Shown piece by piece: positions 1 to 9,769 of a stretch of 64,000 nucleotides of DNA. The position numbers and the translations under genes are program-made. This DNA comes from Clostridia bacterium (GTDB lineage: Bacteria; Bacillota; Clostridia; UMGS1840), in contig JAFUIN010000008.1 in assembly GCA_017468465.1 (NCBI GenBank), positions 1 to 64,000 of the forward strand, given 5' to 3'. Under the pieces are notes generated by a model. It saw only the letters and a list, made by a program, of their open reading frames with translations. It was not told the DNA's origin and ran no database searches. Positions within the stretch are counted from its first letter, which is position 1. Every line of letters begins with the position of its first letter.

Positions 1-241
1 AACCTATAATTCCTATGATAATTCCCACAATAACAGCTACAGTTCCGCTACCGATTGCCTGCATAGCAAGACTCATACCTGTGCCAACAATGAGTGCTGA
101 GACAATACCAAATGTGTAAGTAAAAATTGTTGCCGGAAGTTTTGCCTTTTTGTCAAGTTTTTTCAGGGCAACTATTTTTGAATTATCCTTTGGTGCATAA
201 TCCTTTGCGATTGCGTCTGCTAAAATTTTGTCTGTATTCAT
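1..241 (-). CDS. Small integral membrane protein, cut by window edge
   Basis: The visible 80 residues start at the ATG ending at 241, preceded on the minus strand by AAGGAGG at about 247-254. The N-terminus is soluble (MNTDKILADAIAKDYAPKD, then a Lys-rich stretch), followed by two hydrophobic segments at about residues 39-60 and 65-80. I recognise the pattern from short Clostridia membrane proteins that databases often label dihydropteridine reductase. That label is not supported by any catalytic motif I can see, so the function is unknown. A TATACT -10 box at 272-277 with a poor -35 could drive it. The C-terminus lies outside the window. Confidence 0.7.
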   Translation of the reverse strand, partial: MNTDKILADAIAKDYAPKDNSKIVALKKLDKKAKLPATIFTYTFGIVSALIVGTGMSLAMQAIGSGTVAVIVGIIIGIIG

Positions 242-414
242 AATAAGTCCTCCTTTTCAATTTACACTTTAAGTATAAATGAAAGTAAGAATAAAAGGAA
301 CAACATAATTTGTGTTTTTTGTTGGTTTAAAACTTATTATATTTATATATTATCAGAACCAACATTAAATATCAATAATATAAAAACAGAACGGTTTAGA
401 TGACATATAAAAAT

Positions 415-536
415 AAGCTTTGCATTAGCAAAGCAATATTGACTTCTTCCTTATTCACTATTACTTATTACTTTCCAAAAATCGATTAAGTATTTTTAGG
501 GAATAGTGAAGAGTGAAGAAGTAATAAGTAAAATCG
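415..536. repeat. Small hairpin plus imperfect inverted repeat
   Basis: GCTTTGC-ATTA-GCAAAGC forms a perfect 7-bp hairpin at 418-435. It is followed by an imperfect inverted repeat: an arm rich in TTATTCACTATTACTTATT at 450-475 and a partial complement (GAATAGTGAAGAGTGAAGAAGTAATAAG) at 501-530 when read in two parts. This is the only structure I see between the membrane-protein gene and the tRNA. It may be an eroded miniature repeat. Confidence 0.4.
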
Positions 537-566
537 ACATTCCTCTATCGAAGAATGTCGATTTTT
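532..566 (-). terminator. Terminator of the CAU tRNA
   Basis: Perfect 13-bp stem AAAATCGACATTC with its complement at 554-566, loop of about 9 nt. On the minus strand it lies directly after the tRNA CCA end and is followed by a T-containing tract. Confidence 0.75.
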
Positions 567-642
567 GGTGGGCCTTCAGGGACTCGAACCCCGGACCGAC
601 CGGTTATGAGCCGGTTGCTCTAACCAACTGAGCTAAAGGCCC
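566..642 (-). tRNA. tRNA with CAU anticodon (Met or lysidine-modified Ile2)
   Basis: A 77-nt cloverleaf with encoded CCA. The acceptor arm GGGCCTT pairs with AAGGCCC, the D-arm is TAGCTCAGTTGGTTAGAGC, the anticodon loop is CTCATAA on a CCGG stem, and the T-loop is TTCGAGT. The anticodon is CAU. The body resembles the GGxCCTTTAGCTCAG class that includes Ile2 (AUA-reading after TilS modification) as well as elongator Met, and sequence inspection cannot separate them. It does not look like initiator tRNA because its first pair is G-C. Confidence 0.95.
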
Positions 643-671
643 GCATTATTTCAGCGGATAACACCTCAAAA

Positions 672-700
672 AGTATATCAAAAAAGCAAATATTTGTCAA
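672..700 (-). promoter_or_regulatory. Promoter of the CAU tRNA
   Basis: On the minus strand, TTGACA (695-700), 17-nt spacer, TATACT (672-677), about 30 nt upstream of the tRNA 5' end. Confidence 0.85.
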
Positions 701-804
701 TAGTTTTTTAGAAATTCTTCCATTTTCGCTCTGTAATGTATAAATTACCAATTTCTACAACAAACTAAAGAAAAACATTTATTTCACGAAAAAGGAGTTT
801 TTTT

Positions 805-1863
805 ATGAAAGGCTATGCTATGCTCAAAATTGGGGAAACCGGTTGGATTGAAAAAGAAAAACCTGCCTGCGGTCCCTTAGACGCCATTGTAAAGCCCTTA
901 TGTATTGCACCCTGTACTTCAGATATCCACACCGTATGGTCAGGCGCAATCGGAGAACGTCACAATATGATTTTGGGACACGAAGCTGTGGGGATTGTGG
1001 ACACCGTAGGAGAATTGGTAAAAGATTTCAAGCCCGGCGATAAGGTCATTGTTCCAGCTATTACGCCCGATTGGGGGACTCTTTATTCACAGGCAGGCTA
1101 CCCTATGCATTCTTCCGGAATGCTTTCCGGCTGGAAGTTCTCCAACTTCAAAGACGGGGTGTTTGCAGAGTTTTTCCACGTGAATGAAGCGGATGCCAAC
1201 CTGGCACATTTACCCAAAAATGTTGACCCGGTGGCAGCGTGCATGCTGCCGGATATGGTGGTGACCGGATTTCACGGTGCCGAACTTTGCGACATTGAGT
1301 TTGGAGATACCGTCTGCGTTATCGGGATTGGTCCGGTGGGGCTTATGAGTGTTGCCGGTGCCAACAAACGCGGTGCCTCCAGACTGTTTGCAGTAGGCTC
1401 CCGCCCCAACTGTGTAGAAGCTGCAAAATACTACGGTGCAACCGACATCATCAATTACCGGGAAGGCGACATTGTGGAGCAGATTCTCTCAAAAACAGAT
1501 GGCAAAGGAGTAGACCGTGTCATCATTGCCGGCGGCGATAACGACACCTTTGACCAGGCGATCCGTATGCTTCGTCCCGGGGGTGCCATTGGAAACGTAA
1601 ACTATCTTGGAGAAGGCGACACTGTAAAAATTCCCCGGGTGGAATGGGGCGTAGGGATGGGTCACAAAAAAATAAACGGTGGCTTAACACCCGGCGGCAG
1701 ACTGAAAATGGAAAAAATGGCTTCTCTTTTAGCTACCGGAAAATTAGATACCACCCGTTTGGTAACACATGTATTTGATGGATTTGATAAAATTGAAGAT
1801 GCCCTGATGCTTATGAAAAACAAGCCTGCCGACCTGATTAAACCGGTTGTAAGAATTCAGTAA
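805..1863 (+). CDS. adh: NADP-dependent secondary alcohol dehydrogenase (zinc MDR family)
   Basis: The 352-residue protein interconverts secondary alcohols and ketones (isopropanol/acetone, 2,3-butanediol type) with NADPH in the cytosol. It aligns along its whole length with the Clostridium beijerinckii/Thermoanaerobacter brockii enzymes as I remember them. Catalytic zinc ligands are Cys37 (APCTSD), His59 (GHEAVG) and Asp150 (PDMVVTGFH). The Rossmann motif is GIGPVG near 174-179, and GSRP just after the second beta strand is the NADP-specific signature of this subgroup. The start has a good site (AAAAAGGAG) at 789-797. The gene at 1876 follows after 12 nt, so the two are probably co-transcribed. 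The physiological substrate is inferred. Confidence 0.95.
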   Translation: MKGYAMLKIGETGWIEKEKPACGPLDAIVKPLCIAPCTSDIHTVWSGAIGERHNMILGHEAVGIVDTVGELVKDFKPGDKVIVPAITPDWGTLYSQAGYPMHSSGMLSGWKFSNFKDGVFAEFFHVNEADANLAHLPKNVDPVAACMLPDMVVTGFHGAELCDIEFGDTVCVIGIGPVGLMSVAGANKRGASRLFAVGSRPNCVEAAKYYGATDIINYREGDIVEQILSKTDGKGVDRVIIAGGDNDTFDQAIRMLRPGGAIGNVNYLGEGDTVKIPRVEWGVGMGHKKINGGLTPGGRLKMEKMASLLATGKLDTTRLVTHVFDGFDKIEDALMLMKNKPADLIKPVVRIQ

Positions 1864-1875
1864 AGGAGAAACGCT

Positions 1876-2085
1876 ATGAAACATCCGCAAAAAATTTCCA
1901 TCACCCCTCGTGACAGATTACTTCGTGCCTGGGAAAACTCTATGGAGCTGGTACGGGATTTTGAATGCTATTCCAAGGAAATCAAGGACTCCCCAAAAAT
2001 TTCCGAAACATTTGCAGAGTTTGCAAAGGATGAAGGATTTCATGCCGCACGCTTCCGGGAATTACTGCTGGAAACACAAGAATAA
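1876..2085 (+). CDS. Small helical protein, ferritin/rubrerythrin-like fragment
   Basis: A 69-residue protein with its own AAGGAG site at 1863-1868. It is predicted almost wholly alpha-helical. The C-terminal part (EFAKDEGFHAARFRELL) resembles the E-x-x-H helix of rubrerythrin/ferritin-like proteins, but only one such helix is present and no full four-helix di-iron site can be formed by a monomer. Its position 12 nt after the alcohol dehydrogenase suggests a shared transcript. The function is not recognised; it could be a helper or redox-related small protein. Confidence 0.6.
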   Translation: MKHPQKISITPRDRLLRAWENSMELVRDFECYSKEIKDSPKISETFAEFAKDEGFHAARFRELLLETQE

Positions 2086-2124
2086 ATTTTTCTGTTTTTT
2101 TATGTGAAAAGTGTATGAACTTTC

Positions 2125-2153
2125 TTGACATTTTTGGCATTTAATGACATAAT
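2125..2153 (+). promoter_or_regulatory. Promoter of the UxaC-like gene
   Basis: TTGACA (2125-2130), 17-nt spacer, CATAAT (2148-2153). It overlaps an upstream in-frame TTG that would extend the next gene, which rules out that longer start. Confidence 0.8.
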
Positions 2154-2196
2154 AATCTCAAGTACTACAATTCACATAGAAAGGGGCTATTTCAAA

Positions 2197-3507
2197 ATGA
2201 AACCTTTTTGCAATCAAGACTTTTTGCTGACACAGCCCACGGCAAAAGGCTTATTCCAGGCGATTGCCGGCTTGCCGGTGGTTGATTTTTTCTGCAAGCT
2301 GAATCCTACAGAAATTGCAGAAAACCGTCATTATGAAAATATCACACAGCTGTTACTAAACGATGATGTTGAAAAGCTACAGGCAATGCGACTTCACGGC
2401 ATTGACGAATATTATATTACCGGAGAAGCCGGTGACTACGAAAAATTCCAGAAATTTGCAGAAACCATTCCCTGCCTTTTGGGAAATCCGCTGTACCACC
2501 GCACACATCTGGAGTTGAAGCGGTATTTTGACATTGTTACGCCGCTGTCACCTGCTACAGTGGAACAAATCTGGAACAGTGCCAACGAAAAAATTACAAA
2601 AGAAGACTTTTGTATCTATAAAATCTTCAAAAAATTTCATGTAGAAGCAGTTCACATTCCGGAAAACATCACCGAATCTCTTGACTGCTATCAGGGAATT
2701 TCAGAAAGCGGTCTGTGCCCTGCCAGAGTATTTCCGGCATTTTGTCCGGACCGGGCACTTTTTGCAAAAAACAAAGCCTTTACCGATTGGACACAAAAAC
2801 TGGAAGAATGCTGTTCTACCCCCATCGAAACCCTTTCTGCACTGCAGATTTGCCTGACGGAGCGGTTGCTCTATTTCAAATCTATGGGGACAAGAACAGC
2901 GGTGCACACTGTAGATTTCCCCTATAAAAAAGCACCGTCCTACGAAAAAGCAGATGCAGCCTTTCAGAAGGCAAAAGAAGGCATTTTGCTGAATCCGGAC
3001 GAGCTGGCAGAATATCAATCCGGCATCTTTTGCTTCTTGGTAAAAAAATATCGGGATTATGGTTTCACCCTTCAAATTCAAATCAGAAACCAAAATAATA
3101 TTAAGCCTCTGATTGCTCTGTTAGAACAGATGAATCAGGAACAAAAACTGCCCCAAATCATTATTTCATCAACAGATGCTGCACATTATAAAATCCTTGC
3201 AAAAGCCCTTGCTCAATCGAAAATTGCAGGCAGCATTAGAATGAGTGTGACAGGAATGCCGTATCAGAAAGATGCCTTATTTTCGGTGCTCGAAAATGTA
3301 GCAAGCTATGGAATTTTGCCAGGTTTTGCAGGATTTTCAAGTGGCTCCAGCCGCATTCTTTCTTATTCTTCACAGGAATATTTCCGTCGTGTGCTCTGTG
3401 AGTTTTTGGGCACCCTTGTGGAAAACGGAGAATATCCCAATTACCAGGATTTATTGAAAAAATTTGCAACAGATATTTCTTACGAAAACACCAAATTATT
3501 CTTTTAA
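2197..3507 (+). CDS. Uronate isomerase (UxaC) family protein with degenerate metal site
   Basis: The 436-residue protein is clearly of the UxaC/glucuronate isomerase fold: MKPF-N-DFLL at the start, the NITQLLL-(N)-MR-HGIDEYYITG block, IGNPLYH-type GNPLYHRTHLELKRYF at about 108-123, and SYSSQEYFRRVLCEFLG near 395-411. Functional UxaC proteins carry DYHCHL, whose two histidines bind the metal. Here the same place reads DFFCKL (residues 30-35), so both are gone. The later YHIGA and RNNN substrate-site segments also appear absent (LQIQIRNQNNIKPL instead). I infer a pseudoenzyme or repurposed protein. The ATG at 2197 has AGAAAGGGGC upstream. No hexuronate pathway genes are adjacent. Confidence 0.8.
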   Translation: MKPFCNQDFLLTQPTAKGLFQAIAGLPVVDFFCKLNPTEIAENRHYENITQLLLNDDVEKLQAMRLHGIDEYYITGEAGDYEKFQKFAETIPCLLGNPLYHRTHLELKRYFDIVTPLSPATVEQIWNSANEKITKEDFCIYKIFKKFHVEAVHIPENITESLDCYQGISESGLCPARVFPAFCPDRALFAKNKAFTDWTQKLEECCSTPIETLSALQICLTERLLYFKSMGTRTAVHTVDFPYKKAPSYEKADAAFQKAKEGILLNPDELAEYQSGIFCFLVKKYRDYGFTLQIQIRNQNNIKPLIALLEQMNQEQKLPQIIISSTDAAHYKILAKALAQSKIAGSIRMSVTGMPYQKDALFSVLENVASYGILPGFAGFSSGSSRILSYSSQEYFRRVLCEFLGTLVENGEYPNYQDLLKKFATDISYENTKLFF

Positions 3508-3512
3508 CTCCC

Positions 3513-3557
3513 ACAAAAAAGAGCTGTAAAAAATCAAATTTTTACAGCTCTTTTTTT
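3513..3557. terminator. Bidirectional terminator between convergent genes
   Basis: AAAAAAGAGCTGTAAAAA and its complement flank a short loop, with A- and T-tracts on both sides, so it can end both the UxaC-like gene (+) and the helicase gene (-). Confidence 0.85.
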
Positions 3558-5217
3558 ATTTTCGGAATCCTTTTTTATGTGCAGCAGTTTTCGATTTTGA
3601 CTTTTCTTTTTTAGGAGATTTTTGGGTTGCCTGAGCCTTTTCTGCAAATACCTGCCGTCCTCGGTAGGTCAAGTCCTTCAACGCTTCCAAAGCAGCCTCC
3701 GCTTTCTCTGCAGGCACTTCAAAAAAGGAATATTTATCAAAGATATCCACAGCCCCCACTTCTCCACCCGACACAGGCGTATTGGAGGAAATCAATTCCA
3801 CAATATGACGGGGGCGAATCTTATCCAGCGAACCAAGCCCGATAAAAATTCGTGTCATCCCTTGCTCTGCACCGGTTTTTTTGCTTAATTCTTTGGTTTC
3901 CTTTTGCTTTTTTTGAGGTTTCTTTTCTGCATTTTTCATCAAAAGCAGTGCTGCCGAAAGCTCCAATGCAGTCAGCTTTCCTTCGCTGACCAGCTGTTCT
4001 GCCAATTTCAGATATTTAGAAAAGGCTTCCTGCTGACTTGCCAACACAGCTTGCTGCAATGTTTTTTTCGCCCGCACTTCAAACACATCTGCTTCGGTGG
4101 GGGTTTTATAGGGTTCAATATTCGCTTTGGTATACTTCATAATATCTTTGAGCTTAAACATTTCCTTCCCCGCAACAAAGGTATAAGAAACGCCACTTTT
4201 ATTTGCTCTTCCCGTTCTTCCGATACGGTGCACATAATACTCTTCAAATTGGGGAACATCAAAGTTGAATACCGCTTCCACATTTTCCACGTCAATGCCC
4301 CTTGCTGCAATGTCAGTAGCCACTAAAATTTCCGTTTTTCCGCTTTTGAAACGGCTCATGACCCGTTCACGCTCCGGCTGTTTCATATCACCGTGTAGCA
4401 TTTCCGCCTGATAATTCATTTCACAAAGAGCCTCGGTCACCTCCGAAGTCTTCTTTTTGGTATTGCAAAATACCAGACAAAGTTTGTACCCTTGCAAATC
4501 AATTAACCGGGTTAAAGCCTCCAGTTTTTTCGGACCTTTTACTTCCAGGTAATACTGGCTGATATTAGACACCGTTAATTCTTCCGCGCTGACTTTGATA
4601 GAATAACGGTTCTTCTTTTGATAGGCTTTTGAAATTTCTTTGATTTCCGGCGGAATCGTTGCTGAAAACAGAACCGTCTGCCGGTTTACGGGAGCAGTTT
4701 CCAGAATGGTCTCAATATCATCGCGAAAGCCCATATTGAGCATTTCATCTGCCTCATCCAGCACAAGATACAATAAACTACCCAATCTCACGCTTCTTCT
4801 GCGCAAATGGTCCATCAACCGTCCCGGTGTTGCAACAATGATCTGGGGACGTTTTTTCAAATCGGTAATCTGCCGCTCAATCGGTTGCCCACCGTAAAGA
4901 GTAGAAATACGGATTCCCTTTTTGTAAAGTGCCACCTTTTGCAGTTCCTCTGCCGTTTGCATAGCAAGCTCACGGGTGGGACAAAGCACCAAGCATTGCA
5001 CCACTTCCTCTTCGGGGTCGATTTTTTCCACAAGAGGAATGCCAAAGGCGCAGGTTTTTCCCGTTCCTGTGGGAGATTGCACCATCACATCCTGCCCTTC
5101 CAAAATGGGAAGCAAGCACTCACTTTGTACGGGAGTTGCCTCAGAAAATCCCATTTTCAAAACAGCATTTTTAATTTCATCGGATATATTTAACTGTTCA
5201 AATACTAATGGTTCCAT
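3556..5217 (-). CDS. DEAD-box ATP-dependent RNA helicase with DbpA-type C-terminal domain
   Basis: The 553-residue protein unwinds structured RNA, probably in ribosome assembly or cold adaptation. All core motifs are visible: Q-motif region at the N-terminus, Walker A SPTGTGKT (about 49-56), PTRELA, TPGR, DEAD (about 154), SAT, and HRIGRTGR in the second RecA lobe. After a basic, low-complexity linker (about 425-450), the segment GMTRIFIGLGSLDKIRP onward fits the DbpA/CsdA RNA-binding domain, followed by a Lys-rich tail. The start ATG follows AGGAAAC. It is transcribed alone from its own promoter. Confidence 0.95.
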   Translation of the reverse strand: MEPLVFEQLNISDEIKNAVLKMGFSEATPVQSECLLPILEGQDVMVQSPTGTGKTCAFGIPLVEKIDPEEEVVQCLVLCPTRELAMQTAEELQKVALYKKGIRISTLYGGQPIERQITDLKKRPQIIVATPGRLMDHLRRRSVRLGSLLYLVLDEADEMLNMGFRDDIETILETAPVNRQTVLFSATIPPEIKEISKAYQKKNRYSIKVSAEELTVSNISQYYLEVKGPKKLEALTRLIDLQGYKLCLVFCNTKKKTSEVTEALCEMNYQAEMLHGDMKQPERERVMSRFKSGKTEILVATDIAARGIDVENVEAVFNFDVPQFEEYYVHRIGRTGRANKSGVSYTFVAGKEMFKLKDIMKYTKANIEPYKTPTEADVFEVRAKKTLQQAVLASQQEAFSKYLKLAEQLVSEGKLTALELSAALLLMKNAEKKPQKKQKETKELSKKTGAEQGMTRIFIGLGSLDKIRPRHIVELISSNTPVSGGEVGAVDIFDKYSFFEVPAEKAEAALEALKDLTYRGRQVFAEKAQATQKSPKKEKSKSKTAAHKKGFRK

Positions 5218-5252
5218 AAAAATGTTTCCTCAAAACACAAATTTTCTCATTT

Positions 5253-5281
5253 ATTATACAAGAATTTTCAAACGCTGTCAA
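5253..5281 (-). promoter_or_regulatory. Promoter of the DEAD-box helicase gene
   Basis: Minus strand TTGACA (5276-5281), 17-nt spacer, TATAAT (5253-5258), 36 nt before the start codon. Confidence 0.9.
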
Positions 5282-5395
5282 GCAGGAGCCGTTTTTTGAT
5301 GAAAAAGATGGAATCTCTTTTTTAGGGAAAACAATTTACTTCCTTCAAAATACTGACAAAGTCAAAGGTATATTTTGCCCAAATGAAATATTATA

Positions 5396-5440
5396 AAAAG
5401 GGCTGCGGCAAAATAAGATTCATTTTGCCGCAGCCCCTTT
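5396..5440 (-). terminator. Terminator of the LRR gene, GAGCTGTAGCAAAAT hairpin family
   Basis: Perfect 15-bp stem GGGCTGCGGCAAAAT / ATTTTGCCGCAGCCC (5400-5436), with a T-run on the minus strand, just after the LRR stop codon. It is the GC-richer member of a hairpin family seen again at 31495, 50884 and 63865. Confidence 0.85.
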
Positions 5441-5447
5441 TGGCTAA

Positions 5448-8400
5448 TTATTTCACGATTTCAACCTGATATTTTGTTTGAATGGTTTCAAAATTGCACC
5501 CTTCTTCTTCATCGGTAGCTTGATTATCCGAATCAAACGGATCTTCCCATACCATCACCTTAGCACAAGTATACTCTGTTGTCGGTTCACCAGATTGTGC
5601 CTTCTGTTCTGTGGTGTACTCCTTGGTGGTGGTAAAAGTGATGTCATTTTCTGCAGATGCCGCAAGCTGAACCTCTACCAGCTTATTTCCGTAATACAAT
5701 GCTAAAATCACAGTCTTTCCGTTTTCAACATTAAGCGTTCTCACGGTAAAGGTTTTGCTGTCTTGTGAAACCTGAGTTTTAATAACCGGCACAAAATGTA
5801 CTGTTGCAGCCGTGAAGTAATCATTGTAATTGCCCACTGAAATGTTACTCCACTGATCAGGTTCTCCATAATAATAAATATCTGTCAGCTTGGAATCCAT
5901 AAAAAATGCGTACTGACCAACGGTGGAAACATCCTGTGCAAACGTAATCTTTGCCAAGTTAGAACACTTTGCAAAAGCATGATCGCAAATTGTGGTCACA
6001 GTTTCAGGGAGGGTAATTGTTTCCAGCCCTACACAAGCAGAAAAAGCACGCTCTCCAATGGTTTGCAAACTTTCTCCCCAAATCACTTCGGTCAAATTGG
6101 CAGCCTCCTGGAATGCAGAGTTCCCCAAACCGGTTACACCATCGCCAATAATCACTTTGCGGATGTTCTCAATGTGATCATACCAAGGCATTGTATATGC
6201 AGTATAATCATACATGTCACCAGTTCCCTCCAAAGTCAAAACTCCATCAGAGGTTACTCTCCAGGTAAGATTATCTCCGCAGGAACCGGAGAAGTAATGT
6301 ATAGAAGCATTCCGGATACCATCGTTTTTATCTCCAATTTCCATATTATTCCAATCTGCCTCGGTTCCGTAATAGTATACAGTTTTCAGCTTTGTACAAA
6401 GGTCAAAAGCAGAATCTCCGATAGTGGTTACTGTTTCGGGAAGGGTAAGATTCACAAGGCTAAAGCAGTTATGGAACACATAGGGATTGATTGTGGTAAG
6501 CCCATTACCAATCATTACATCGGTCAAAGCCGTACAAGAGTTAAACGCACGCTCGCCCAACGAGGTAACGCTGTTTGGAATGTTGATTTGAATAAGGTTA
6601 ATACAGTTATAAAACGCAGAAGCACCAATAGTTTCCAATGTTTCTCCCAGAGTAAGTTTGTTCAAGCCTTCGCAGCTTGCAAACGCAAAATCGCCAACAG
6701 AAATGACACTTTCAGGAAGTGCAATTTCTGTAATGCCCTTACAGGAACCAAAAGCACGGTCGCCAATGCTCTCCAGGTCATTTCCGAAAGTAACATCGGT
6801 CACATTGGAACATTCGAAGAATGCCCCAACACCAACAGCAGTAACTCCGTCACAAATCACGACCTTTTGAATGTTGTTTCGCAAACTGTACCAGGGAGCT
6901 TTGCGCAGCTCATAGTCTGCCATAGCACCAGTTCCGCTGATAGTCAGTGTGCCAGCACTATCCAGCTGCCAAATCACCTGTTCTCCACAAGTTCCCTCGT
7001 TCCACGAGCATGAAACAGTAGCACTAAGCAAAGCTTCATTTCCGGCTGCGGCACTTGCAATCTCATTCCATACAGATGGGAAACCATCGTAATATACTTT
7101 AGTTAAAGCATTACAGGAAGCGAACGCATTTTCTTCAATCATAATGACACGATTGGGAACAGTAATTTCTTCTACGGCAGAAGAAGCAAAAGCCCCCTTA
7201 CCGATTGTCATAACCGTTTCGGGAATCACATAAGCTGCCTCCTGTTTTCCGGGCGCATATTGCATCAGAACAGTTTGGTTTTTATCAAATAATACATTTT
7301 CTACAGCACAGTATGCCGAATTTTCTTCTGCTACGATTATCGTTGTCAGACTCACGCAACCAAAAAATGCAGAATCTCCGATTGCAACAACACTTTCAGG
7401 AATGGTAACCTCTTCTAAACTGCCCAGAGCAGAGAAAGCACCATTTCCAATGGAAGAAACGCCGTTTGTAATTACAACCGATTGAATACTGTCAGCATCA
7501 TCTGCCCAAGGTTGAGCTTCCGCGCTGTAATCATACATATCACCGGTGCCGCTGATGGTTAAAATGCCTGCAGCATCCAGATACCAAACCAAATTTTCAC
7601 CACAAACACCTTCTTCACAGGCAAAGTGCATGTTTGCACTCTCTAAAGCTGTGTTTTGGATACCCAAAGAAATTTCATTCCACTGTTCTTCGCTACCCAT
7701 ATAGTAAATATCAGTCAGCGCAGAACAATCACGAAAAGCAGCATCGGAAATAACAGTTACCGTTTCAGGAAGCGTAAGAGTGGTCAAACTGTTACAACCG
7801 TGAAACATAGATACACTGGCAGTAGTGATTCCATCTTCCAACGTTACCTTAGCAAGACCAGTGCATGAAGTAAAAGCACGATCTCCCCAAGAAGTAACAG
7901 ATGCCGGAACCACCAATTCGGTCAATCCTTTACAGTTATAGAAAGCAGAATCTCCAACGGTTTTCAAATTAGCACCAAAGATAATTTCAGTTGCGCCTTC
8001 ACAGCTTGCAAATGCAAAATCTTCTACTAAAGTCACAGTATCTCCCAAATCAATGCTGGCGATTGCTTTACAGGAGGCAAACGCACGAACACCGATTGTT
8101 TTCACACTATTTCCGAGAGAAACTTCAACAAGATTGGGATGATTGTAAAATGCCCAGGTCCCAACATTGGTTACACCGTCTTCGATGACGACCTTTTTCA
8201 CATTGCTTCTCTGGCTATACCATGGCATGGTGCGGGCTTCATAATCATCCATTTTGCCGGTACCGCTGATAGTCAGTGTGCCATCATCATCCAGGCTCCA
8301 GGTCAGGTTGTCTCCACAGGTATTTGCAGTTGCAAAATGGAAAGTCGCACCGGTTAACTCTGTATTGTTGGAACCAATGGCAATACTTGCCCATTTTTGT

Positions 8401-9769
8401 TCGGTTCCTCTGTAATATACATCTTTTAAGGCAGAACAACCACGAAAAACATTTCCTGCAATGGTGGTAACAGCTCCACCAATGGTGACTTTTTCAAGCG
8501 AGGTACAATTACGGAATGCAGAATCTTCAATGGTTGTCACGCCACTTCCTATGGTCACTTCGGTCATGGAAGTACAGGTATTAAACGATTCTTCTCCCAA
8601 AGTCACTACACTGTTGGGAATATCAATATTTTTCAAAGAAATACAATTATAGAATGCTCGCACTTCAATGGTTTTCACATTGTATCCCAAATGAACGCTT
8701 TCCAGCTTTTCATCATTGGCAAATGCTCGGTCCCCAATTAAGGTTACACTATCAGGAATGGTGATTTCAGTTAAGGCTTTACAAGTGGAAAAAGCACGGA
8801 ATTCAATCCTGGTAAGCGTCTCCGGCAAAACCACCTCTGTCAGATTCGGTAACATATAAAACGCCCATGTTCCGGCACTGGTAATGCCTTCTTCAAGGAC
8901 TACCTTTTTGATATCATTGCGCAAATCAATCCAAGGTGCACTGTAAGCAGTGTAGTTCCCCATAGGTCCCTCACCGCTGATAGTCAGAGTTCCGTCAGAA
9001 TCCAGGCTCCACGTAGCATTGTTTCCGCAAGTATTATCCGGAGCTACCTGCACGGTTGCCTTGGTAAGCGCATCATTTTGCGAATTGATGGTAATTTTAC
9101 TCCACTGCAACTGAGTCCCTAAATAAGTAACATTTTTTAATGCAGTGCAGTTATGAAATGCGGATGTCCCTACTTCAGTTACACCACTGCCGATGGTCAG
9201 ATTGGAAAGTTTAGCGCAGCTGTGAAATGCAGACGCACCAATCACCTTAAGCCCGGCACCAATTACCAAAGTGGTAAGGGAGGAACAAGAAATAAACGCG
9301 TTGTCTCCCAAAGTAACCACGCTATCAGGGATACTAACACTGGTCAGTCCCTTACAGTTATAAAACGCATAAGGACTAATTGTTTGCAGTTTATTTCCCA
9401 AAGTCAGCTTGGTAAGTCCTTCGTCATTGGCAAAAGCATATTCACCAATAGAAAGCACACTGTTGGGAACAGTAACACTGGTAATTTTCTTACAGGTAGA
9501 AAAAGCACGGGTGCCGATTGCAGTAATTCCATCACCTATAACAACTTTTATGATATTGTCTCTTTGACTATACCAGGGAATGCTGCTTGCTGTATAGTCA
9601 GGAATCGCCCCGGTACCACTGATACTCAGGGTTCCTTCGGAATCCAAATTCCAGCTGACAGTGCTGTGCAAGACCCGCTTGCTACGGTTGCTGCTGATAC
9701 ACTCATTGCACCAAACAACGTAATGCAAAATACAATGGTCATCAGCAATGCTGTGATTTTTTGTTTCAT
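5448..9769 (-). CDS. Secreted BspA-like leucine-rich-repeat protein, frameshifted after signal peptide
   Basis: About 1,430 residues of LRR_5 (BspA/TpLRR) repeats in six tandem modules. Each opens with a CG-x-x-LTW-x-LD-DGTLTISGTG hairpin, then PWY-(S/D)-x-R, then 6-9 repeats of the type IG-x-x-AF-x-x-C-x-x-L-x-x-I-x-I, and closes with an (Y/V)YYxG-x-x-x-xW block. The C-terminus is a roughly 110-residue beta-rich domain. Such proteins are secreted and bind host or cell-surface ligands. The upstream ATG at 9769 (site AGGGGAG) encodes a textbook signal peptide (MKQKITALLMTIVFCITLFG then AMSVSA), but that frame stops after 47 codons. The body frame is reached only by adding one base near 9665-9675. 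The alternative open start at 9791 encodes no secretion signal. Confidence 0.85.

Noticed and set aside
1876-2085. Complete rubrerythrin
   Set aside because: Only one E-x-x-H-like helix is present in 69 residues and the rubredoxin domain is absent.
2125-2196. Longer N-terminus for the UxaC-like protein starting with TTG 2125
   Set aside because: The extra codons coincide with the TTGACA/CATAAT promoter; the ATG at 2197 has a ribosome site and aligns with the family start MKPF.
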